A DNA stretch of 64,000 bases from Pectinophora gossypiella (taxonomy: Eukaryota; Arthropoda; Insecta; Lepidoptera; Gelechiidae): the NCBI RefSeq assembly GCF_024362695.1, contig NC_065420.1, positions 11,075,420 through 11,139,419 on the forward strand, in the 5' to 3' direction. Both the position numbers and the translations under genes were made by a program. The notes under the pieces were generated by a model. That model had not been told where the DNA came from. It did not search any database and was given only the letters and a program-made list of their open reading frames with translations. Position 1 is the stretch's first letter. Each line of letters begins with the position of its first letter. Positions 62,001 through 64,000 of the stretch are shown one piece after another.

Positions 62001-63072
62001 AGCGTCTTTTTGATAAAACAAATTTTGATGGTTATTTTTCTTTATTAAAACTTGTATTCTTTTTACCTGGATTCAAACTAGCTTGTCTGTTGCGAGGTTT
62101 TGTCAAAAAAAGTCATATCAGAATGTTTTTTTTTTTTCGAAAAGGCGCTTACTTCGGTTACTGTAAATACGTTATATATGATTTCATACAAAGACTTCGG
62201 CGCGTGCGTTTCCTGCGACGCGTCTAGGTGCGCGTGCGGCATAAAATCAACGTCCCATTGTTTGATTGTGTCTGGAATCGAAATGTTGCCTAACATGTTC
62301 AAAGTTAAATTTGTTTAACAATGTTGTATGTCTATGCATGTAACACGTCTGTCGTCGACAACATGTCGCCAGAGGAACTAGTGTCGTTGCGCGTCACGAC
62401 TCTACTCGACAACAATTGGTACGCAACTAATGATGCTCTCTAAACAAACAAAACAACAAGCCGCGCGACATGTTGCGCTTCAGCTGGCAACGTCGCGCGC
62501 TGTTGTGCTTCAGCTGGCAACGTCGCGCGCTGTTGTGCTTCAGCTGGCAACGTCGCGCGTTGTTGTGCAACCGGCAACGTTGCATTACATGTTGAGCGTT
62601 ACGTGTTAATTGTTGCCTAGTGGATACGAGGCTGAAGGCTCCGATAAATAGTGTTAACACGCGCCGGCGTGGTCGACGATTTCCCTCATTCAGCGCTTAT
62701 CGCTATCGACCCACTAGGGAATTCTTTCAAATATTTTTTCCGCTTAGACGACGCCCTGAGCCGAGGTTCGCGCCCAACTGGGCACCCTCAGGCCTGTCGT
62801 CTTAAACGTTGTACCGGGTAAGAGCCTTCAGCGCTCCCCATTTGTCCGGCCAAGTAGTTAATGCCATCTGCGGCAAATTTACAATGAATCACGCCAAAAA
62901 AAAAAAGATAGTGTTGTGTGAACCCGTGTGTCCAGCTGGCGGGCGCGCGCGGCCGCAGCTTCAGCACGGTGGCGGCGCCCGGGGACGCCGCGCCCGCGCC
63001 GCCCGCGCCGCCCTCCGCGCGGGCCACCGCCGCCGTCAAGCGGAAGAAGTCCGTGCCCGCCAGGAACGACAG
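26036..63072 (+). CDS. RIC1: RIC1 homologue (Rab6 GEF subunit), 21 exons seen, 3' end missing
   Basis: RIC1 pairs with RGP1 as the guanine-nucleotide exchange factor for Rab6 at Golgi membranes. Exons: 26036-26176, 26566-26673, 28105-28254, 28996-29179, 30068-30201, 31992-32083, 32233-32349, 32837-32993, 33816-33929, 34332-34595, 35282-35450, 35979-36170, 36548-36708, 37383-37454, 58615-58858, 59256-59365, 59732-59959, 60354-60497, 61000-61114, 61792-61916, 62936-63072. Phases match throughout and give 1052 codons plus two bases. The start MYFPIGWPK resembles the family start. Further matches to remembered animal RIC1 include KLFGNEAQEKDFVVTGG, RIMLPFHLNIYPL and LPYFPHSLELLLHEVLEEE. N-terminal beta-propeller-like repeats are followed by the RIC1 C-terminal domain. 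The last seen exon ends in phase 2, so the gene continues to the right. Intron 14 is 21 kb and contains other genes. Confidence 0.92.
27071..27608. repeat. Direct tandem duplication, period 277 bp (RIC1 intron 2)
   Basis: catgcatagtaatgttatcc recurs at 27091 and 27368, and the following ~240 bp match closely in both copies, through to cagttgaaaggcaata. The copies differ by scattered substitutions and a small insertion (taatagataaatg). No mobile-element ends were seen. Confidence 0.85.
27767..27897. repeat. Dispersed repeat fragment (RIC1 intron 2)
   Basis: Contains agccacactcttgttggtgc, gctactcttttagggaaaaa and tgtctgacgcaagtgggatg. The same order occurs at 39606-39745 and, inverted, at 11700-11812. 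Confidence 0.6.
28728..28947. mobile_element. Palindromic MITE, family B, copy 3
   Basis: Foldback element in RIC1 intron 3 with ends ggtgttagtgacatagtaac and gatgtcactaacaccct. Its central loop is shorter than in copies 1 and 2. Confidence 0.8.
30248..30355 (-). mobile_element. Partial tRNA-like element (RIC1 intron 5)
   Basis: Reverse-strand match to the tRNA-like family (ctgagtcggacgcgatttga, cagttcttgtcaagccg) with the tail cggcttaatgacgatacat shared with 56250-56275. Its right part is displaced by the inverted-end element at 30362. Confidence 0.55.
30362..30832. mobile_element. Non-coding element with 25-bp inverted ends
   Basis: The left end gttgacgacaggtcgacatg is mirrored at the right by catgtcgacctgtcgtctac. 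The ~470 bp between has no long frame. It appears to have inserted into the tail of the neighbouring tRNA-like element. The target duplication was not resolved. Confidence 0.65.
31141..31330 (+). mobile_element. tRNA-like element, plus-strand copy
   Basis: Has the family core aatggttaacacgctcgtcc and gcgggttcaagtccc, with a short internal duplication of atggttaatgta. Flanks agatcgaaagaattt and aacgatctaaaatttctc form part of the inverted ends seen at 10619-10797. Confidence 0.6.
31595..31744. mobile_element. Foldback MITE, family C, copy 1
   Basis: About 150 bp with inverted arms aaaaagggcctcattgaagc and gcttcaatgtagccttttt around a core with gcaatattgctatttgaca. Relatives lie at 39105-39264 and, partially, at 34070-34170. 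Confidence 0.7.
32139..32196. repeat. (GTGC)n/(GT)n microsatellite
   Basis: Simple repeat starting gtgtgtaatgtgtgcgtgcg and ending in (gt)n, just upstream of RIC1 exon 7 (32233). Confidence 0.85.
33092..33379 (+). mobile_element. SINE-like element, family D, plus copy
   Basis: About 285 bp. The head gctcggtggcgcagcggtaa is tRNA-like. Next comes gttgaagttaagcaac, a stretch that also resembles a 5S rRNA internal box. The tail includes cagcagtggggacgttaatg and (gat)n. A minus-strand copy lies at 55579-55864. It is in RIC1 intron 8. Confidence 0.7.
37720..37725 (-). terminator. Candidate poly(A) signal of cuticle gene 1
   Basis: AATAAA on the minus strand about 340 bp past the stop codon of the gene ending at 38068. 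Confidence 0.45.
38068..39320 (-). CDS. RR-2 cuticular protein, gene 1
   Basis: Secreted structural protein of the chitinous exoskeleton with a Rebers-Riddiford (RR-2) chitin-binding domain. Exons in coding order: 39320-39303 (MNSHLV), 38928-38842, 38601-38068. Phases are 0, giving about 212 aa. The signal peptide is split over exons 1 and 2 (hydrophobic SCLLAIAAVTSA). The RR-2 block includes YAFNYAVNDPHTGDNKAQWE, RHGDVVKGAYSLVEPDG and GFNAVVKRTGP. The tail is rich in Ala, Pro, Val and His, with AAPVV/HAPV-type repeats. It is nested on the opposite strand of RIC1 intron 14 and is the first of three such genes. The first exon could end three bases earlier. Confidence 0.88.
39105..39264. mobile_element. 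Foldback MITE, family C, copy 2 (intron of cuticle gene 1)
   Basis: Arms cacatcgaagtaaatcatct and agatgaattgcttcgatgat flank a core with gcaatattgcaatttgaca, as in 31595-31744. It lies in the first intron of the cuticle gene. Confidence 0.7.
39384..39393 (-). promoter_or_regulatory. TATA box of cuticle gene 1
   Basis: GTATAAATAC on the minus strand about 65 bp upstream of the start codon, a normal position for an insect cuticle gene with a short 5' UTR. Confidence 0.65.
39606..39745. repeat. Dispersed repeat upstream of cuticle gene 1
   Basis: Same element as 27767-27897 (gccacgctcttgtcggtgta, tagggaaaaaatagggcagt, tgacgcgagtgggatggcg). Non-coding. Confidence 0.6.
39746..40669. other. Repeat-rich stretch without a recognised gene
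   Basis: Holds a segment (about 40128-40262: ataccatgtcacattaactt ... gacagggttctaaagtggg) repeated at 41226-41372 and near 63610-63710. A SINE-tail fragment lies near 40535-40580. No coding frame is credible. Confidence 0.5.
40670..41212. mobile_element. MITE family A copy interrupted by a LINE fragment
   Basis: 40670-40866 matches MITE family A, but its internal part runs opposite to the 5863-6246 copy. The element resumes at 41190 with tataacttaacataaaatt. The interruption is the RTE-like fragment listed next. Confidence 0.6.
40867..41189 (-). pseudogene. 5'-truncated RTE-type LINE fragment
   Basis: On the minus strand this encodes a piece of the C-terminus of a non-LTR reverse transcriptase. 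Motifs such as LKWRWAGHLAR, RWTNAVTEWWPR and GRPPARWSDDIVRYAG are typical of lepidopteran RTE-like LINEs. The 3' end is a short (TAGA)n tail, as expected for RTE elements. A possible gtata target duplication lies on both sides. It is only the last ~100 codons and is not functional. Confidence 0.75.
41760..41778. mobile_element. Left stump of MITE family B split by the BEL element
   Basis: Sequence atggtgctagtgacatcgt is the start of family B. The rest continues at 50821 after the BEL element and its atcgt target duplication. Confidence 0.75.
41779..41962 (+). repeat. 5' LTR of the BEL element
   Basis: 184 bp, TG...CA ends. It contains ataaaacgacttcctgttta and a TA-rich 3' half, and matches 50633-50815 almost perfectly. 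It is short for a BEL LTR. Confidence 0.92.
41970..41982 (+). other. Likely tRNA primer-binding site of the BEL element
   Basis: TGGTCCTTCGAGC lies 7 bp after the 5' LTR. TGG matches a tRNA CCA end, and similar TGGTCCTTCGA sites are known from insect Pao/BEL elements. A second tagtccttcgag lies at 41991. Confidence 0.65.
41983..43015 (+). other. BEL 5' leader, non-coding
   Basis: About 1 kb between the primer-binding site and the gag-pol start, with only short unconvincing frames. Confidence 0.6.
43016..48322 (+). CDS. Pao/BEL gag-pol polyprotein, 1768 aa, open
   Basis: Single frame with all expected domains. Residues about 120-290 are a gag-like segment of the retrotransposon DUF1759 type. 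About 320-390 are Cys/His zinc-knuckle-like (CKYCKLSHKLYECH). The aspartic protease has DSGS at D447. The reverse transcriptase has CDVKAMYRQI (D823) and YMDD (899-902). RNase H has YTDASD (D1078) and LYSDSQIVLAW. The integrase has an H-H-C-C zinc region (HLRLKHAG ... CLICFKLK) and candidate catalytic residues D1460, D1526 and E1580. No env-like frame follows. The start ATG (caaaatgag) is about 1050 bp after the LTR. The final codons lie within the inverted-repeat arm. No stop or frameshift was seen. Confidence 0.93.
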   Translation: MSEDKAKLKALVAERGYIKGTLSRLNNFCHDADAMAATSREALREKRLRISEAFQEYMQLNKAILVLADEDAENYGEYEDKYYESVGLLDKACSGSQTEAKPNGGENSNPGTFKNLPKINLPNFNGEKVVEYYPFINMFRSVIHTDKKLSSCEKLYYLRSYLSGEALELIRNLPLTDDNYVTAVKLLEKRYDNTPKIINYHVDSLLDLPAFTKCTAHNLRSLISTVNVNMEALKNLKQPVEHWDILLINILAKKIDTYTYRGFHLERNAREVPTLSEFLDYLEKRALALENTSEEKQPSFTAKSTRAPKVSGVAAAEKPQPACKYCKLSHKLYECHKFKIATVKERCAFVRNHNLCTLCLNEHRGKCMLRIMCAVCKQRHNTLLHVQLPSSEDSSHTAVPMDDGVNRECNAVSMSNTSLSRDVLLPTAMVGLYNKNGTLTYARALLDSGSQVSFVTENLANKINCKTFPVNQSISGVVEGTNKITKKAEFSVCSSINTYKVDVSCCVVKNITCDLPQQSFKIDNFDIPAHITLADQNFNKTGEIQLLLGCDIFFQVLQRESLPLTPSGPFLINTCFGYVVAGTLPVSSGKIYSSNHCINIKVSEPVHTYLSGQAAKTNLISDLSEPQNDNSLLTQCDQDALLFDLNNNINNFWQCEKVPNVFKEGSTEFQLAEECFRSSVKLINKRFSVALPLKLDLENIQLGDSFSYALHRLYNLEKRFVKDDTLCQQYKKFIQDYLDENHATYYDINNYNLDAGNIYFLPHHPVLNPNSKTTPVRAVFDASMKTKRGLCLNDIMLNGDVVQSELFDILVLLRTYRYILLCDVKAMYRQILVDEPFCCLQNILWRNSCNDPVQCIQLKTVTYGLKSSAFLATRCLMELANNFENEYPLASFVLKHSSYMDDIQCGSQDISELCRIKDELVKLMSEASFSLHKWFSNCPEILKDIPLELQYLGNRDLKENGNVCMKTLGLSYDVSTDALSMRCPQAEILERYTKRQVLSFISQFFDPLGLIGPVIVQAKHFMQKVWFLDLKWDDYLPDTLNTEWVDFATALVKMSSIDVPRNINVFSSQSLELVGYTDASDIAYGCCLYIRVVDDNKNVKVNLLCSKSRINPKNKKLTTPRLELNGALLLSMLAKKVYDVLSLKYNVKTFLYSDSQIVLAWVGTEPEKLGVYVHNRVKQIQKFTSNFQWHYVCTSENPADCLSRGLSPQSLKSKLGELWFNGPEYLHSYDYVHSDGKGKSQVITITELKVEKETCNLCNIKNSMYDVLDKYSDLEKLTRIMCYVNRFIYNCNAKNVNKKKGNLCPEELNSALLSIIKLDQEKHFMQEIKSLKSNNVLKSNLNNLNPFLDSEGLLRVGGRLQNADLTFSQRHPIILPKQSNITRLLILKEHLRLKHAGQKLILNSLNERYWLLNANREIKSVLHKCLICFKLKAKAASQLMGSLPLDRVRMSRPFQIVGTDYAGPFYVKQTRVRNPVITKAYVVIFVCFTTKAIHIELASDMTTETFLACLRRFIFRRNKPSKIYCDNGSYFRGANNVLKDLYNMQSSTKHQNDVINYCNSERIQFHFIPSYSPIFGGLWEAGVKSIKYHLKRVISDTVLTFEELYTVLVQIEGILNSRPLTAMSRDQSDMSYLTPAHFFTGSPITSYPELNLVDTKVGKLSFWKQCMQMQQNFWKQWHKQYLVTLQNRPKWQKVQPNLKGGMLVLLRNENASPLKWPVGRIINVFPGKDGRVRALDIKTSKGSIVKTSIMNVSPVILGKKRGQPRNER
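48304..49883. repeat. Inverted repeat with ~500-bp arms inside the BEL element
   Basis: Arms 48304-48801 and 49386-49883 are reverse complements in register over their whole length, with only about three mismatches noticed (for example near 48359, 48392 and 48718). Outside the arms, a further ~18-bp imperfect match (tagcccagtcatattagg at 48271; cctaaaatgactgggcta near 49890) extends the symmetry into the BEL coding end. The ~580-bp spacer carries a gene fragment on the minus strand. It is either a foldback transposon inserted in BEL or an inverted duplication of BEL's own 3' region. Confidence 0.85.
48946..49314 (-). pseudogene. Captured fragment of a Cys-rich, GED(I/V)D-motif protein gene
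   Basis: On the minus strand, about 49314-49201 encodes ETAIALSEHQKTAVIIGEDI followed by DLLVIL. In a shifted frame, 49203-48946 encodes CKNGCGSRCGCRKSGLLCS, then ACGQCNGQACLNA and an acidic tail ending at a stop (EEDDEEDEDN). Both motifs resemble, from memory, parts of one family of repeat-associated proteins found in many insect and cnidarian genomes. Their direct abutment in different frames suggests that the middle was deleted. It is not functional as it stands. The family match was not verified. Confidence 0.6.
49884..50632 (+). other. BEL 3' non-coding region
   Basis: AT-rich, no gene. Immediately before the 3' LTR is gtgcccccccaatc, a C-run rather than the usual purine-rich polypurine tract on this strand. 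Confidence 0.6.
50633..50815 (+). repeat. 3' LTR of the BEL element
   Basis: 183 bp, near-identical to the 5' LTR. It is followed by the ATCGT target duplication at 50816-50820. Confidence 0.92.
50821..51031. mobile_element. Right part of the split MITE family B
   Basis: Continues aacgaatactctgggggatg and ends gatgtcacttacacccc. Together with 41760-41778 it forms one family B copy of about 230 bp. Confidence 0.78.
51064..51137. mobile_element. Internally deleted MITE family B
   Basis: Keeps both ends (gggtgttagtgacaccgtaa; ttcactaacaccctg) but has lost most of the centre. It lies about 30 bp from the previous copy. Confidence 0.7.
51435..51545 (+). pseudogene. Short LINE C-terminal fragment
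   Basis: Encodes GGRAGRGRPRRTYIRE-like residues, resembling the C-terminal GRPR region of RTE-like reverse transcriptases. It is only about 35 codons. Confidence 0.4.
51944..51949 (-). terminator. Candidate poly(A) signal of cuticle gene 2
   Basis: Minus-strand AATAAA about 185 bp past the stop codon. Confidence 0.4.
52132..53723 (-). CDS. RR-2 cuticular protein, gene 2
   Basis: Exons in coding order: 53723-53706 (MNRLFM), 53326-53252 and 52692-52132, giving about 217 aa, all phase 0. The signal peptide is split (ITCSLAIAVVGASGG). The RR-2 chitin-binding block includes YAYNYAVNDPISHDKKGQWE, RDGGVVKGSYSLVEPDG and YYADDHTGFNAVVKKVGP. The usual TGD of the motif is replaced by SHD. The tail is Pro/Leu/Gly-rich with little repetition and ends RKKH. 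It is the second of three similarly built minus-strand genes in RIC1 intron 14. The start codon was chosen because it gives a signal peptide in phase with exon 2. Confidence 0.86.
53786..53793 (-). promoter_or_regulatory. TATA-like box of cuticle gene 2
   Basis: Minus-strand CTTATAAAAG about 65 bp upstream of the start codon, at a similar distance to the TATA boxes of the two sister genes. Confidence 0.6.
54167..54172 (-). terminator. Candidate poly(A) signal of cuticle gene 3
   Basis: Minus-strand AATAAA about 160 bp past the stop codon. Confidence 0.4.
54330..56977 (-). CDS. RR-2 cuticular protein, gene 3, Gly-Pro-Ile-rich
   Basis: Exons in coding order: 56977-56963 (MKLLA), 56625-56524, 55425-55329, 55096-54330, giving about 326 aa. 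The RR-2 domain is split by a phase-1 intron inside the GDVVKG/AYSLVEPDG junction, unlike genes 1 and 2, where one exon holds it whole. Motifs are YAFEYSVKDPHTGDNKAQWE, RDGDVVK, YYADDKTGFNAVVKRLGP. The tail has tandem GPIGHGG units, then many PI(L/Y)-rich repeats (PAPILS, GPIYK). The signal peptide is MKLLAISCLLAVAVSTKA. It is a secreted cuticle component. It is the longest of the cluster and nested in RIC1 intron 14. Confidence 0.88.
55579..55864 (-). mobile_element. SINE-like element, family D, minus copy
   Basis: Reverse complement of the 33092-33379 element (gcccattaacgtccccactg ... cgctgcgccaccgagctcc). It sits in the intron of cuticle gene 3 between the exons at 55425 and 56524. Confidence 0.7.
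56105..56480 (-). mobile_element. tRNA-like element, minus copy, with a nested foldback MITE
   Basis: Minus-strand tRNA-like core (tggtgtaatggttaacacgc). Its outer part is interrupted at 56314 by a 144-bp foldback element. It lies in the intron of cuticle gene 3. Confidence 0.6.
56314..56457. mobile_element. Foldback MITE, family E, copy 1
   Basis: Long inverted arms taagggtggtattaataaac and gtttattaataccaccctta, with tgccctcaagatcatg on both sides of a small loop. A second copy lies at 58262-58401. Confidence 0.8.
57000..58260. other. No gene seen between cuticle gene 3 and RIC1 exon 15
   Basis: Apart from the TATA region of cuticle gene 3 there is only AT-rich sequence, with a short GC-rich island near 57715-57770 (gcgcatgcgtgcggcgacgc). 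Cuticle-gene enhancers could lie here, but nothing specific was identified. Confidence 0.4.
57039..57044 (-). promoter_or_regulatory. TATA box of cuticle gene 3
   Basis: Minus-strand CTATAAATTC about 65 bp upstream of the start codon, matching the spacing in the sister genes. Confidence 0.65.
58262..58401. mobile_element. Foldback MITE, family E, copy 2
   Basis: Arms tagggtggtattaataaatg and ttattaataccattcttag around the shared gactgccctcaagatcatg core. It lies 210 bp before RIC1 exon 15. Confidence 0.8.
59969..60105 (+). pseudogene. Decayed partial copy of RIC1 exon 17 (copy 1)
   Basis: Starts gccatactttccacgcttct and ends gtgtatcacaggtctg, copying the 3' part of exon 17 (59824-59961) and its splice-donor edge. 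A one-base insertion after gaattt and a deletion around the HEVLEEE codons destroy the frame. Confidence 0.85.
60106..60247 (+). pseudogene. Decayed partial copy of RIC1 exon 17 (copy 2)
   Basis: Starts gccatactttccacgctcct and ends ctacaggtttgtc. It shares the frameshifting insertion with copy 1 and has a TAA where the parent has AGGAG (accagctaag). Its donor context CAG/GTTTGT probably represents the ancestral exon-intron edge. Confidence 0.85.
61385..61730 (+). mobile_element. tRNA-derived SINE, plus copy (RIC1 intron 19)
   Basis: Head tggtagcccagttggtagaa with B-box-like ggctcgaatcc, body cgtgctcagcggtgaaggaa, tail gggagatgatgatgat. An inverted relative is at 7801-8107. Confidence 0.7.
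62471..62580. repeat. 30-bp minisatellite, 3.3 units (RIC1 intron 20)
   Basis: Three near-identical 30-bp units built on gcttcagctggcaacgtcgc plus a degenerate partial. GC-rich island in an AT-rich intron. Confidence 0.85.
62694..62905. mobile_element. Dispersed element, inverted copy of 9501-9715
   Basis: Matches in reverse orientation from cttatcgctatcgacccac to the A-run aaaaaaaaaag. It ends 30 bp before RIC1 exon 21. Confidence 0.65.
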
Positions 63073-64000
63073 GTATACCACCATTCACCATTTATCCATT
63101 TGTTAACCATAATAATAATACTAATTTGATTTCTTAATGCTACACCAATAAGAGCGTGGCTCTTAACGATGATGATTTCTACCACAATGTAATTCAAGAC
63201 TATTGCAAAACATTCAGTGATTGTTTTCATGCGACTCAGTAATTTACAGCAGAAGATAAGAAGAAGAAAACTAATGCCATCCAAGGCAAATTCACATAAG
63301 GTGACCTCAGAAAAATATCGATCTCTTTAGTTAGAAACATAGATGCTCAAACTTCAAAATAGCTTCAGAACTAAGATAAGAGGCAAATTGTCTATAAAAA
63401 GCTACTTAGGCGTATAAATCGCTCGACCCAGATGATCATGTTGACATTTTGATTTGACGGCCTAAAATGGAACGTAATGAAAATACATAACATACCCGGT
63501 AAATGGTTATAATAGGTACAACCACCAGGGTGAAGCATTTTACCGGCTAAGTAGTTAATGCCATATGACATGAGGCAAATCCATGATCACTACTACGAGC
63601 ATTGGTATGATTGGTACGAGCACTTTGGTACCATGTCACATTAACTTTTTTAACAATTTGAACTCTAAGTCCCACTAAATGCCAATAATGTTAGTGCGAC
63701 AGGGTTCTAAAGTCGATATGTATACGTTTTTACAATAAGATTCCCATTGACATTCAGAATTTGCCTTTCAACTGCTTTAAGAAAGTAGTTAAACAAAAAC
63801 TTTACAAAAAAGGTTATTATAAAGTTAGTGATTATTTAGAAGATATGAATGCATGGGATTAACTGTCTGAGAACTGATATTAGGCAGCTAAATTACTCAA
63901 TTGTATATCAATATTTTATGTTTATTTTATTTTTTTTAAAAAGAACGTCTAGGGCCCTGTGCCGAGGTTTTTCTTGCAGCTTCTTTTCCCCGGCTATACA
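63073..64000 (+). other. Start of RIC1 intron 21, no further exon found
   Basis: Begins with donor gtatac. It contains a repeat fragment near 63610-63710 shared with 40128-40262 and 41226-41372. The rest shows no credible coding frame up to the window edge. Confidence 0.5.

Overview
This looks like insect nuclear DNA, most likely from a moth or butterfly. The evidence is AT-rich introns with GT-AG splicing, RR-2 cuticle-protein genes with a tiny first exon, a Pao/BEL retrotransposon, and many short lepidopteran-style SINE and MITE copies. The species cannot be named from the sequence alone. Exons were assembled by hand from splice signals, reading phase and remembered family similarity. No alignment or database search was run.

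Layout: (1) 1-55, minus strand: possibly the first codons of a gene that runs off the left edge. (2) 479-24430, minus strand: a 21-exon gene for an unusually large ATRX/XNP-type SNF2 chromatin remodeller of about 3979 aa. Reading phase is continuous across all 20 introns. The ATPase/helicase lies around residues 2110-2720. It is flanked by a charged N-terminal exon of about 1790 codons with an AT-hook array and by a long low-complexity C-terminal part. (3) 24431-26035: the gap between two head-to-head genes. (4) 26036 to beyond 63072, plus strand: 21 recognisable exons (1052 codons) of the RIC1 homologue, the Rab6 exchange-factor subunit that works with RGP1. Its 3' end is outside the window.

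Intron 14 of RIC1 (37455-58614, about 21 kb) is the unusual region. On the opposite strand it contains three complete RR-2 cuticular-protein genes (38068-39320, 52132-53723, 54330-56977). Between the first and second lies a 9-kb Pao/BEL element (41779-50815) with near-identical LTRs, a 5-bp target duplication and an open 1768-codon polyprotein. The BEL element sits inside an older palindromic MITE. Near its polyprotein stop codon it carries a ~500-bp-arm inverted repeat enclosing a fragment of an unrelated cysteine-rich protein gene.

Other notable structures are a decayed partial triplication of RIC1 exon 17, a 27-nt exon and a GC-AG intron inside the ATRX ATPase, a 277-bp tandem duplication in RIC1 intron 2, and several nested transposons. 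ATRX and RIC1 are housekeeping genes (chromatin; Golgi trafficking). The cuticle genes are presumably expressed in epidermis. Nothing in the sequence suggests that these genes act in one pathway.
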